A DNA stretch of 64,000 nucleotides from Pseudomonas sp. CROZ-RG-20F-R04-15 (lineage in GTDB: Bacteria; Pseudomonadota; Gammaproteobacteria; Pseudomonadales; Pseudomonadaceae), in the NCBI RefSeq assembly GCF_022662375.1, contig NZ_JAKNQL010000023.1, forward strand, positions 1 to 64,000, given 5' to 3'. Shown piece after piece: positions 1 to 7,392 of the stretch (position 1 is the stretch's first letter; each line of letters begins with the position of its first letter). The position numbers and the translations under genes were made by a program. The notes under the pieces are model-generated. The model worked only from the letters and a program-made list of their open reading frames with translations. It searched no databases and was not told where the DNA came from.

Positions 1-427
1 CAAGTGAAAACTGCACGGGGTGGATTAACAGCCAACTGATGACGGCATCAGCGGGCGCATCCTCGAACGTCAACTGCCAAGCGGTGCCCATTGCCTGCAA
101 CTGGTAGTGACCAAGCAGCCCGCTGCCATCGAGAGATTGCTGCAATGACCGCTCGAAGTTTTGCCCAATGGGCGCTGTCGCCACCTCGCGTAACAACAGA
201 TCCAGCGCTTCGGCCTGGCCACGCAACTTCGGCGTTTCGGTCTGCCAATGCTCAATCTTTTTCAGCGGTGGCTGGACGAACAGCAGCCAGATCAGCACGC
301 CCCCCAACATCAATGCGCTGCCCGCGACCAGGCGTTTTTCGCGTAAGGTCAGCGGCGCCCAATGCCGATGAATCTGTGCACGCAGCAGCAGCCAGCGAGC
401 CCGATAGATCGCCAGCAGATTATTCAT
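1..427 (-). CDS. gspM: Type II secretion protein GspM (HxcZ-like), C-terminus outside window
   Basis: The minus-strand frame opens with ATG at 427 and has no stop before the window edge, so only the first 142 residues are visible. A charged, Trp-rich N-terminus is followed by one membrane segment (about residues 41-57, LMLGGVLIWLLFVQPP) and a periplasmic part. GspM is a bitopic inner-membrane component that binds GspL in the assembly platform. The start overlaps the end of gspL by 8 bp, as expected for translational coupling. Identification rests on topology and on its place directly after gspL. Confidence 0.85.
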   Translation of the reverse strand, partial: MNNLLAIYRARWLLLRAQIHRHWAPLTLREKRLVAGSALMLGGVLIWLLFVQPPLKKIEHWQTETPKLRGQAEALDLLLREVATAPIGQNFERSLQQSLDGSGLLGHYQLQAMGTAWQLTFEDAPADAVISWLLIHPVQFSL

Positions 428-1598
428 CGTCGCTGTCCATGACGGCATCGTCCTCAACCGCTGCCGGCTCAACCTGCGGGCTGAAAATCCACACGTTGTC
501 TTCGCGCCTGGCGACCAGCCCGGCCTGCGTCAGCGCTCCCGGCAATGCGCCGTCGGCGGGTGCCTGCGCAGTGTCGGCGGCCAACTCCAACTGCAAACGT
601 CCCTGCTCAAAGGTCATGCGCTGGACGCTGCCCGCCATAAACGGCAGCGCGCTTGCGGCGTATTGCACCAGATAGGCGAACCCGTGATTCGCGTCGGCCG
701 TCGCACCGCTGTGCCGGGCTGCCAATTGCTGGCGAGCCTGCTGCAACGGATTGAGGATCACCGGTAATTCTGGAAAAGCCTGCTTCACCCGCTGGCTCAT
801 TTGCGCCTTGAGCTGCTCGCCCTGGGTCACTTCACGGGCCGCGTAAAGGTTCAGCCCAGACACCCAGACAACCATCGCCAAGGCACAACAGCAGGCTGCC
901 CTGCCCCAACCGATGGTGTGTCCGGCAGCCTTGCCGATGCCTGCATGCAACCCCCATCCCGGCGCAACGCCACACCAGCGCTGCTCCGCAGGTCGTGGTT
1001 CGAATGCTGTTGCAGGGGCATCCGCGCCGATCCACTGCAAGCCGCGACCACTGGTGACGAGTTCATCCAGACGCTCCTGCGCCAAGGGTTCTACCGAAGC
1101 CTGCGCACGGCTGAAGCGCAGCAGCAATTGCCCATCCAGCACGCAGGCGCTGACCTGTCCCTGCGCTGGCACCGGCAAAGCATAAGGTGCCGGGTAAAGG
1201 CCTCGCAGCTTCAATCGGTGCTGAGCCAATAACAGCCCGAAACGATCCAGCGATGCCTGCGCGAGCCAGGCCAGCGACACTTGTCCTGAGACCTCACGAG
1301 CACTGTGTGCAACGTACATCTGTTCAGTGCCACCCAGAATCAGCGCCTGCGCGGCACACTTCACCGCCGCATCGATCTTAACCGGCGTCAGCGGTGGCAA
1401 CTGCAAACTGGTCAGTACGCTGTCTGCCGGATGCAGAAAAAACTCGACGGGCTGTAACGGCCACTCCTGTTCAATCAGCAACAGCGTACTGACACCGGTC
1501 TGACTGACCTGGTCGTGCCGATCCAGGCGCGCAAATTCAACCTCAGAGTCTGAGGTCAAACCCGCCAGCGGCGGCAAGGCGACGCGCAAGCGAGTCAT
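420..1598 (-). CDS. gspL: Type II secretion protein GspL (HxcY-like)
   Basis: A 392-residue protein with an actin-like cytoplasmic N-terminal region, one membrane segment near residues 233-255 (CALAMVVWVSGLNLYAA) and a periplasmic ferredoxin-like tail. GspL recruits the secretion ATPase GspE to the inner membrane and pairs with GspM. It overlaps gspK upstream by 4 bp (ATGA) and gspM downstream by 8 bp, so K-L-M form one tightly coupled operon. The very acidic C-terminus (DDAVMDSDDE) stands out. GspE, GspF and the secretin GspD are not in the window and may lie beyond its left edge. Confidence 0.88.
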   Translation of the reverse strand: MTRLRVALPPLAGLTSDSEVEFARLDRHDQVSQTGVSTLLLIEQEWPLQPVEFFLHPADSVLTSLQLPPLTPVKIDAAVKCAAQALILGGTEQMYVAHSAREVSGQVSLAWLAQASLDRFGLLLAQHRLKLRGLYPAPYALPVPAQGQVSACVLDGQLLLRFSRAQASVEPLAQERLDELVTSGRGLQWIGADAPATAFEPRPAEQRWCGVAPGWGLHAGIGKAAGHTIGWGRAACCCALAMVVWVSGLNLYAAREVTQGEQLKAQMSQRVKQAFPELPVILNPLQQARQQLAARHSGATADANHGFAYLVQYAASALPFMAGSVQRMTFEQGRLQLELAADTAQAPADGALPGALTQAGLVARREDNVWIFSPQVEPAAVEDDAVMDSDDE

Positions 1599-2581
1599 AC
1601 GCCGAGCCTCGACCAGACCACTTTCGGCATGTCGTCGGCAGGGCGATGCAGCAGCGCATCCAGGCTAACGCGGCGCTGGTCACGACGCGCGTGTCCGCGC
1701 AGCAGAAACCAATCGCTGCTGATGCCGACGTTCAGTCCGTCGACGGTCAGATGCGGCAAGTGCAGACGGTTGACGAAGTCCCCACGATTGATGAACCACT
1801 GGCCACGATCGCGCTCTATCACCACGGCCCTGGCCTGCGCGAGCGATAACCCCGGTACCACCGCCACCAATACCTCGGCGCTGGCAGTATTACCGTTGAC
1901 CCAGGTCTTGGCCGGAATCAGGCTGACATACTGATTCAAGCGCTCAAGCAGTTGCTCGTTCATGCCTTCGAGGCCACGTAAATCATCAAGGCTGCGTAAC
2001 ATCGGCTGAGTGGCCGGCAAAGGGCTTCGACGCGCACTTGGCGACGTCGCACGGACGCCGTCGAAACCGGTCTGCGCCATACTCTGCCCGGCGGCTTGCA
2101 GGTCGGGCATTCTCGGGTAGGAGGCAATGACTCGCTGGCTGATGCGCTGGCTGAGGGCAGCATCGATTCCGATCATTTCGCAGAGGCGTTCGAAGCTGCG
2201 CAACTGTCCGCCATCGACACGCTCATTGCTGAGTAAATTGCGCAAATTGAACTTGCCCTGCTGATCCTCGATGCGCCCCTCGAAACCGCCCCCCGGCGAA
2301 TTCAACAAATGGCTTTTGACAGGCTGCGCCCAAGGTTGATCGAGCCGGGTCAGCGCGTCCTGTTGACGCGTGTCCCTGAGCAGTTGCCGACTGAGCTCCA
2401 GCCCCGCCAACAGCGCGGCAGCGCCCTGCACTCGGGACTGTTCCGCCTCAAGAGAACGGGTAAAGACGCTCTGCCGGGTGAGCATGCCAGCGGCGATCAC
2501 CGCAACCACGGCGGCAATCAGCAAGGCGCTGATAATGGCCATGCCGCGCTGTTGCTGCACCTGTGACGACGATGATTTCAT
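1595..2581 (-). CDS. gspK: Type II secretion minor pseudopilin GspK (HxcX-like)
   Basis: 328 residues with a prepilin-type leader. The basic N-terminus ends in ..QQRG, followed by the hydrophobic helix MAIISALLIAAVVAVI. As usual for GspK, the Glu at mature position 5 is missing. The large C-terminal part, with helix-hairpin-helix-like segments (LRGLEGMNEQLLERL, VVPGLSLAQARAVV), matches the GspK family. GspK caps the pseudopilus tip together with GspI and GspJ. It starts 8 bp after gspG and overlaps gspL. Confidence 0.9.
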   Translation of the reverse strand: MKSSSSQVQQQRGMAIISALLIAAVVAVIAAGMLTRQSVFTRSLEAEQSRVQGAAALLAGLELSRQLLRDTRQQDALTRLDQPWAQPVKSHLLNSPGGGFEGRIEDQQGKFNLRNLLSNERVDGGQLRSFERLCEMIGIDAALSQRISQRVIASYPRMPDLQAAGQSMAQTGFDGVRATSPSARRSPLPATQPMLRSLDDLRGLEGMNEQLLERLNQYVSLIPAKTWVNGNTASAEVLVAVVPGLSLAQARAVVIERDRGQWFINRGDFVNRLHLPHLTVDGLNVGISSDWFLLRGHARRDQRRVSLDALLHRPADDMPKVVWSRLGV

Positions 2582-2589
2582 GGCCGCTC

Positions 2590-3039
2590 TCAGAGCTGCC
2601 AGGAACCAATATCGGCATTGACGCCGTCGCCGTCGGGTTGGCCGTCGGCGCCGAGGGAGAAGATGTCGATCTCACCGTTTGCGCCAGGATTCAGATAGTT
2701 GTATGGACGACCCCACGGGTCGTTGGGCAAGCGTTCCAGATAAGAGCGCCAGTTACTGTTTTTCGCATCCGCCGGACGCTCCACCAACACCTTGAGCCCC
2801 TGATTCAGGGTCGGATAAGTGCCGTGGTCAAGGCGGTAGAGTTTGAGCGCCTGCATCAGGCCGGCGATGTCTTGTTTCGCCGCAGTGGCTCGGGCCTGAT
2901 CAGGTCGGTCGAGCACCTTGGGCACGACCATCGCCGCCAGAATGCCGAGGATGACCACCACCACCATGATCTCGATCAGGGTAAAACCCTGCTGAACTCG
3001 ACGGCCTGCGGACTGAGATTTGACGCGCGCGAAATCCAT
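2590..3039 (-). CDS. gspG: Type II secretion major pseudopilin GspG (HxcT-like)
   Basis: The start is set at ATG 3039, preceded by the strong Shine-Dalgarno AAGGAAGG; an upstream in-frame start would add 22 unlikely residues before the leader. The 149-residue protein has a prepilin leader cut before FTLIEIMVVVVILGILAAMV, including the Glu at mature position 5. The C-terminal part has the family pattern LPNDPWGRPYNYLNPG and a calcium-loop-like region near the end (GADGQPDGDG). GspG polymerises into the pseudopilus that pushes substrates through the secretin. It is the first gene of the G-K-L-M operon and is divergent from gspI. Confidence 0.93.
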   Translation of the reverse strand: MDFARVKSQSAGRRVQQGFTLIEIMVVVVILGILAAMVVPKVLDRPDQARATAAKQDIAGLMQALKLYRLDHGTYPTLNQGLKVLVERPADAKNSNWRSYLERLPNDPWGRPYNYLNPGANGEIDIFSLGADGQPDGDGVNADIGSWQL

Positions 3040-3185
3040 TTCAACCTTCCTTGGCATGATTACATTCGGCGCGCAGTGTAACAAAAGCCAGTCATCGTAC
3101 AACAATCATTAACGCACTGTTTTTCTGCACATTCGCCAAAGGACGGGTGCTATTCTGCGGGCCGGTTTCAACCGCAGAGACAAGG

Positions 3186-3572
3186 ATGGAAGCGTTGCGC
3201 AAGGAGCGAGGTTTCACCCTCATCGAGGTTCTGGTGGCCTTGGCAATCATCGCCGTGGCCATGTCTGCGGCCGTTCGCGTTGCGGGTCTGATGACCCAGA
3301 GCAATGGCCTGTTGCGCGATCGCTCGATCGCGTTGCTGGCGGCGCAGACCCGGCTCGCCGAATTGCGTCTGGAAGGAGACTTTGCCCCGGGACTGAAAAC
3401 CTTCGAGTGTGATCAAGGTCGCCTGCAACTGCGCTGTGATCAACGCGTGACCCCGAGCACCGACGGACAACTGATGCGCGTGACACTGCTGGTTTCGGAT
3501 CGCGAACGTCAGGCACCGCCCTTGGCGCGACTCGAAACCTTACTCGGCCGGCCGCAGGAAAAGCGCCAATGA
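3186..3572 (+). CDS. gspI: Type II secretion minor pseudopilin GspI (HxcV-like)
   Basis: Start chosen at ATG 3186 (MEALRKERG then FTLIEVLVALAIIAVAMSA), which puts the prepilin peptidase site after nine residues; an earlier in-frame start at 3147 adds 13 residues and is less likely. The 128-residue size and single pilin-like helix fit GspI, a tip component working with GspJ and GspK. It lies alone on the plus strand, divergent from gspG (146-bp gap) and convergent with gspC (6-bp gap). This order matches my recollection of the P. aeruginosa hxc cluster. Confidence 0.88.
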   Translation: MEALRKERGFTLIEVLVALAIIAVAMSAAVRVAGLMTQSNGLLRDRSIALLAAQTRLAELRLEGDFAPGLKTFECDQGRLQLRCDQRVTPSTDGQLMRVTLLVSDRERQAPPLARLETLLGRPQEKRQ

Positions 3573-3578
3573 CGCTGC

Positions 3579-4010
3579 TCAGGGTCGAGTCAGCCGAGGC
3601 AGCGACGGGGAGTCTGGCAGCGTGCTGACTTTTAATCGGCTCTGTTCTGCGCCACGCTCAATGACCACCGCATCCTGCTCAATGGCTATCACGCGCACAC
3701 CCTGGGTCAAGCGATCACCCACCAGAAAACTGCGCGGCGGACCGTCGTTGAGACTTAGAATTGCCACCGCCGCGTGCGCCCCTGCCAGCACTCCGGAAAC
3801 CTTGATATCCAACGGTGCCGGCTGGTTGGAAAACCACTGCAAAGCCGCTGTGTCGGCGCGCGTTGGCAACACTTGCGGTGCCACCGCCGGAACGTGGGAT
3901 TGTGCCGGCGTCAGCAACAGCGCAGACCAGAACAGTCCCCCTGCCAGCGCCGCGATCAGTGCCGCCGATTGCACAAGCTGCGTTGCGGATAAGCGAAAAG
4001 TAAATGCCAA
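3579..4010 (-). CDS. gspC: Type II secretion protein GspC (HxcP-like, short)
   Basis: 143 residues: a short cytoplasmic tail, one membrane segment (about residues 12-33, VQSAALIAALAGGLFWSALLL), a Pro/Ala linker and a homology-region domain (SGVLAGAHAAVAILSLNDG...). GspC links the inner-membrane platform to the secretin GspD. The protein stops soon after the HR domain, so there is no room for the PDZ or coiled-coil domain of longer GspC proteins. The gene is convergent with gspI and divergent from gspH. Confidence 0.82.
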   Translation of the reverse strand: MAFTFRLSATQLVQSAALIAALAGGLFWSALLLTPAQSHVPAVAPQVLPTRADTAALQWFSNQPAPLDIKVSGVLAGAHAAVAILSLNDGPPRSFLVGDRLTQGVRVIAIEQDAVVIERGAEQSRLKVSTLPDSPSLPRLTRP

Positions 4011-4124
4011 GACCCAACCTCCCTGTTGTCCTGCGCTGCAGTCTACAGCACAACATTCGCTTTTCTATCCGGATTGATGGTTCGAATCCGCCAGCATGGA
4101 TTCACAACGAAGGAACGTTGCGGT

Positions 4125-4586
4125 ATGACCAAGGACAGACAAACAGGCTTCACCCTCATCGAATTGATGGTGGTGTTGATCATCATCGGCATTGCCAGCG
4201 CCGCCGTCAGCCTGAGTATCAAGTCTGACCCGGCGCAACTGCTGCGCAAGGACGCCAATCGCTTGATCCAGTTGCTGCAAATCGCCCATGCCGAAGCCCT
4301 GGCCGATGGACGCCCGATCACTTGGCTGGCGGACAAAAACGGCTTTCGTTTCAGTCGTCGCAATGAACAAGACCCAGGCTTGGATCACTTTCTCGCCGAT
4401 CCGCAACTGCGCCCTCGTCACTGGGAAACGCCATCGCTGAAGGTGCGAGTGACACCCACGCAGCCGCTGATACTGAACGCCGAGTGGTTCGATTCACCCC
4501 TGCAACTGCAACTCTCGGACGGCCAGAACACGCTCACCGTGCAGCGCACAGCCACGGGCAAATTGACCTTGGCCAACCAGCCATGA
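4125..4586 (+). CDS. gspH: Type II secretion minor pseudopilin GspH (HxcU-like)
   Basis: Start placed at ATG 4125 (MTKDRQTG then FTLIELMVVLIIIGIASAAV), with AAGGAACG about 8 bases upstream; longer in-frame starts lack a sensible leader. The 153-residue protein has the GspH pilin fold region (LLQIAHAEALADGRPITW). It acts as a minor pseudopilin at or just below the tip complex. Its TGA overlaps the gspJ ATG, so H and J are translationally coupled. Confidence 0.88.
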   Translation: MTKDRQTGFTLIELMVVLIIIGIASAAVSLSIKSDPAQLLRKDANRLIQLLQIAHAEALADGRPITWLADKNGFRFSRRNEQDPGLDHFLADPQLRPRHWETPSLKVRVTPTQPLILNAEWFDSPLQLQLSDGQNTLTVQRTATGKLTLANQP

Positions 4587-5194
4587 ATAACCGGCAAGAG
4601 GGTTTTACCCTGATCGAAGTGATGGTCGCGATCATGCTCATGGCGATCGTCAGCCTGATTGCCTGGCGCGGCCTGGACAGTGTGACCCGCGCCGACACGC
4701 ACCTGCAGGCGAGCACCGAACACACCGAAGCACTGCTGCGCACGCTGCATCAACTGGAACGAGATATCGCCTTGCGCGCCAGCATCGAACTGCGCGAACC
4801 ACAGTTGAACGACAACGATGACGAACGATCCGAGCAGCCAGCGGCAATCAGCGTGCGCAGCGCCGACGACCAGAGCTTTCGTCTTGACGTGATCCGCAGT
4901 GCAGCCAACTCGCAGAACGGCTTGCAGCGCGTGCGCTGGTGGTTGAAAGATCAAACCCTGTACCGCGCCGCCGCCACGCCACGTGATCGCTACCCGCTGC
5001 CCGCGCCGAAACAGGCAGTGGCGGTGCTCGACAGCATCAGCGATCTGCAAGTGCGCGTCTGGGAACCGGAGATGGGGTGGCGCCAGCTCAGCGGCAACCG
5101 CAAAGAAAACCCCCAAGGCCTGGAAATCCGTCTGACCCGGCAGACGATTCAAGGCGAAGAACACTACCGCCAGGTATTGGGCCCATTGGATTAG
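4583..5194 (+). CDS. gspJ: Type II secretion minor pseudopilin GspJ (HxcW-like)
   Basis: Starts at the ATG overlapping the gspH stop (ATGA). The leader MNNRQEG is followed by FTLIEVMVAIMLMAIVSLIAW, then the GspJ pattern WRGLDSVTRAD and a long beta-rich C-terminal part (LQRVRWWLKDQTLYR, DLQVRVWEPEMGWR). 203 residues is usual for the family. GspJ forms the tip complex with GspI and GspK. It is the last secretion gene on this side. Confidence 0.9.
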   Translation: MNNRQEGFTLIEVMVAIMLMAIVSLIAWRGLDSVTRADTHLQASTEHTEALLRTLHQLERDIALRASIELREPQLNDNDDERSEQPAAISVRSADDQSFRLDVIRSAANSQNGLQRVRWWLKDQTLYRAAATPRDRYPLPAPKQAVAVLDSISDLQVRVWEPEMGWRQLSGNRKENPQGLEIRLTRQTIQGEEHYRQVLGPLD

Positions 5195-5225
5195 TGTCTG
5201 GGCAATATTGCGTATTGCCCTGACA
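5195..5225 (+). terminator. Inverted repeat after gspJ, possible terminator
   Basis: One base after the gspJ stop, GGGCAATA (5200-5207) and TATTGCCC (5213-5220) form a perfect 8-bp stem with loop TTGCG. TGTC and GACA outside extend it past one mismatch. There is no T-run, so it is either a factor-assisted terminator, an mRNA-end stabiliser or an operator for the next gene. Confidence 0.45.
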
Positions 5226-5271
5226 CGCACAGCAACTGTAACGTCGAACGTCAGTTACCGAGGAAATCTCA

Positions 5272-5829
5272 TTGCACGACTCTAAACTTCTCGAAGATCT
5301 ACGCGCTCGCTTCAACGCTGGAGAGCCTCTGGATTTCACCTTTTTCTGGGGACACCAGCGAAGCAAAGACGCCGTCACGGCTTCGTGCTTCAGCCAGTGG
5401 TACGAAGCCGAATTCGTTGTCGAGGGACAACGCTACCCGACAGCCGAACACTTCATGATGGCCGAGAAGGCAGCCTTGTTCGACGATCAGGAAATTCGTG
5501 CACAAGTGCTGCAGGCCCCGACCCCGAACGCCGCCAAAGCCCTCGGCCGCAAGGTGCGCGGGTTCAACGACCAACGCTGGCTGCAACACCGATACGACAT
5601 CGTCGTCCAGGCAAACCAAGCCAAGTTTTCCCAAAACCCGGAGCTGAACGAATACCTGCTGCGCACTGGTTCTCGGGTCATTGTCGAAGCGAGCCCGGTT
5701 GATGGCATTTGGGGGATCGGGCTCGCGCAGGATCACGCAGATGTGAACGATCCGAACCTGTGGAAAGGTTTGAATCTTTTGGGGTTTGCACTGATGCAGG
5801 TTCGGGACGGTAGGGTTGGATTGTCCTGA
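5272..5829 (+). CDS. NADAR family protein (YbiA-like)
   Basis: 185 residues starting at TTG 5272 with GAGGAAA upstream. It carries NADAR (DUF1768/YbiA) family signatures: FFWGHQ near the N-terminus, CFSQWYEAEF, YPTAEHFMMAEKA and the C-terminal WGIGL. Characterised NADAR enzymes hydrolyse N-glycosidic bonds, acting on toxic riboflavin-pathway intermediates or removing ADP-ribose from nucleobases. It stands alone, followed by a good terminator. The substrate here cannot be told from sequence. Confidence 0.85.
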   Translation: MHDSKLLEDLRARFNAGEPLDFTFFWGHQRSKDAVTASCFSQWYEAEFVVEGQRYPTAEHFMMAEKAALFDDQEIRAQVLQAPTPNAAKALGRKVRGFNDQRWLQHRYDIVVQANQAKFSQNPELNEYLLRTGSRVIVEASPVDGIWGIGLAQDHADVNDPNLWKGLNLLGFALMQVRDGRVGLS

Positions 5830-5856
5830 GTTTTACTGGCGGTGGCGTCAGAAACG

Positions 5857-5887
5857 AAAAAGCCTTGGCGTGTGCCGAGGCTTTTTT
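5857..5887 (+). terminator. Rho-independent terminator
   Basis: Stem AAAAGCCTTGGC / GCCGAGGCTTTT with loop GTGT and a run of T, 28 bases after the NADAR stop. The flanking A-run makes it usable from both strands, including for the convergent lipoprotein gene. Confidence 0.85.
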
Positions 5888-5927
5888 ACGGGAGCTTTAT
5901 GCCGCTTTAGGTTGCACTACCCGCAAG

Positions 5928-6167
5928 TCAGAAATTGCAGGTGTATTGATATTCAAAGGGGAAGAATACTGTATCAACCACCAATGAAAATGGCGCGTCG
6001 ATCAGTAAAAAGGGAATCAACTTGCCTTTGGATGTACCGACCAACCACCAGTCGAGCCGAACACCGATGTAGGGGCATCGGTGCTTGTCATAATCCATCC
6101 GCATGGCCGTTGCTGCGCAGCCGCTTGAGCTGGCGATCAACACCAGTAACATCAGTTTTTGAAACAC
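5928..6167 (-). CDS. YceK/YidQ-like small lipoprotein
   Basis: 79 residues. The signal peptide MFQKLMLLVLIASSS is followed by the lipobox SSGC (Cys17), so the product is predicted to be a lipoprotein. The rest (YIGVRLDW, IDAPFSLVVDTVFFPFEY) has the pattern of the YceK/YidQ (DUF1375) family, whose members end in a D-x-P-x-S-x-x-x-D-T-x-x-x-P motif like this one. Function unknown. Confidence 0.75.
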   Translation of the reverse strand: MFQKLMLLVLIASSSGCAATAMRMDYDKHRCPYIGVRLDWWLVGTSKGKLIPFLLIDAPFSLVVDTVFFPFEYQYTCNF

Positions 6168-6364
6168 TTAACGTCCTTATTACTTATTGATACTGAGCTG
6201 CGTGAACGGGGTTGCAGATGACTTTCCCTCTACAAAGGGCCACCCACGTGGGTGGAGTAGAGCTCTACGCCGACTACCGAGGCCGATCGTAAGGACAATG
6301 AGAAATATCAACCAGACTGGAATTGGCAAGATGCGTGAAGCATGCAGGCGAGGATGCAGATCTG

Positions 6365-6520
6365 ATGGACTTTATTGATTTTCTGGGAAACCTTTGCAGC
6401 GCATTCAGTAACTATCAAGGCTATGAAAAGCCTCGCCGGGTGTTTACCCGAGGATTCGTTGCGTTCTGCGTATTTGTGGCTGTGTTTGAGTTGATTGCGC
6501 TGAACCTCTACTACGCATAG
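6365..6520 (+). CDS. Small membrane protein, hypothetical
   Basis: 51 codons from ATG 6365 with a weak AGGA upstream. The C-terminal half is one strongly hydrophobic segment (GFVAFCVFVAVFELIALNLYY). An in-frame ATG at 6323 would add 14 residues. No family recognised. Together with 6169-6364, where nothing else is seen, it fills the gap before the prophage. Confidence 0.35.
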   Translation: MDFIDFLGNLCSAFSNYQGYEKPRRVFTRGFVAFCVFVAVFELIALNLYYA

Positions 6521-6652
6521 ACGAGATGGAATCAGATGCTGAGGAATCTGGTTTTTAATGGTGTTTCACGCTTGCTGGACCAGCAAAGATCGTCGGGCCG
6601 GAGTGCATCCAGGCCTTCTCGACGAAATTACCGGGTAGTTTTGTGCAGGCAC

Positions 6653-6679
6653 AAAAAAGCCGATCCATCTGATCGGCTT
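6653..6679 (-). terminator. Original tRNA-Pro terminator, now displaced
   Basis: Read on the minus strand: AAGCCGATC, loop AGATG, GATCGGCTT, then a T-run. It lies 24 bases outside the left attachment repeat, where transcription of the uninterrupted tRNA-Pro would have ended. The prophage now separates it from the tRNA by 47 kb. Confidence 0.8.
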
Positions 6680-6703
6680 AAGTGTCTGATTTTACTCAGG
6701 AAT

Positions 6704-6753
6704 TATGGTCGGGACGGAGTGATTCGAACACTCGACCCCTAGCACCCCATGCT
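6704..6753. repeat. attL: attL: 50-bp copy of the tRNA-Pro 3' end
   Basis: Identical to 53724-53773. It holds the CCA end, T-arm and most of the anticodon stem-loop of tRNA-Pro(GGG) but no 5' half, so it is a tRNA remnant and not a gene. This is the displaced chromosomal 3' end. Confidence 0.95.
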
Positions 6754-6816
6754 TGCAGGAGTGCGAAAAAGCTATACGGAACAGTCCTTTGGAACGGCGC
6801 CCACTGCAATCGATGC

Positions 6817-6888
6817 CTAACCGTGACTAACCGTATTTCACGAATCCCCGCAAAAGTCCCTACAGGCTTTCGACTAGAAAGTCCCTGC
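6817..6888. other. Candidate integrase arm sites and direct repeats (attL arm)
   Basis: CCCCGCAAAAGTCCCTAC at 6846-6863 occurs again near the other end at 53659-53676. A close variant, AAAGTCCCTGC, lies at 6878-6888, 25 bp from the first. CTAACCGT is directly repeated at 6817 and 6827 with a 10-bp period. Repeats shared by the two arms of an att site are typical of arm-type integrase and excisionase sites. The role is inferred. Confidence 0.6.
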
Positions 6889-6970
6889 GCTACGGCTTTC
6901 TGCCGACCGAACACCAACCCAAAACCCTACAGTTCGTCGCCTCACCCTCGCCCACTCCCCGCACCTCGAT

Positions 6971-6990
6971 TACTGTATATCCGAACAGTA
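6971..6990 (+). promoter_or_regulatory. LexA (SOS) box
   Basis: TACTGTATATCCGAACAGTA matches the SOS box pattern CTG-N10-CAG with palindromic TA flanks. It lies 18 bp before the GTG start of the next gene, the right place for LexA repression of that gene. Confidence 0.8.
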
Positions 6991-7008
6991 ATCAGCAAGG
7001 CATTTCCC

Positions 7009-7392
7009 GTGGTCCCCTCCAATATCGAAAATACCGACGACTGGCGCGGCTGCCCGACGCCGCTCGAAATTTGCCGGCACCAGCTGGCCCTCTACGAAAA
7101 TGAGTTCGAGGAACTGAACCTTCAACTGCAACAGTCCAGGGAGCGGATATTCAAGTTGGTTGAGATGCACGCTGCTGCGTCGGCTGAGTGCGAAACCCTC
7201 CGCTCTCAATTGTGCGTTGCGAAGTCAGAAACGTCGGCCGCCAGCCGGCGAGCTACCGATATCGAGACCAAAAGCAACTGGGAGCTGATGGCGAAGGACA
7301 AGCATATAGCCGAGCTGCGAACCCAGATTCGGATCCTCAGCGGGGACAGTCCGTTCAAAGATCCCTTCCCTCATCAGCGGGACAATTCCTGA
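7009..7392 (+). CDS. SOS-controlled coiled-coil protein, unknown function
   Basis: The same frame is open back into attL, but the LexA box at 6971-6990 and AAGG at 6996-6999 favour the GTG start at 7009, giving 127 residues. The middle (about residues 20-110) is a heptad-rich coiled coil (ALYENEFEELNLQLQQSR, HIAELRTQIRIL). There is no signal peptide or membrane segment. It is the first prophage gene inside attL, on the strand opposite to the lysis genes, and overlaps the end of the Rz-like gene by 19 bp. Control by LexA suggests expression on DNA damage, i.e. at induction or in stressed lysogens. No family recognised. Confidence 0.6.
   Translation: MVPSNIENTDDWRGCPTPLEICRHQLALYENEFEELNLQLQQSRERIFKLVEMHAAASAECETLRSQLCVAKSETSAASRRATDIETKSNWELMAKDKHIAELRTQIRILSGDSPFKDPFPHQRDNS

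Noticed and set aside
3040..3185. Pho-box-like halves (GTGTAAC and CAGTCAT) between gspG and gspI
   Set aside because: The spacing is 13 bp instead of 11 and both halves have mismatches.
4076..4100. tRNA T-loop-like GGTTCGAATCCG upstream of gspH
   Set aside because: No D-arm, anticodon arm or acceptor can be formed around it; chance similarity.
6682..7008. Longer coding frame running from upstream of attL into the SOS-controlled gene
   Set aside because: It reads through the tRNA remnant and the LexA box; the start at 7009 with a nearby ribosome site is more reasonable.
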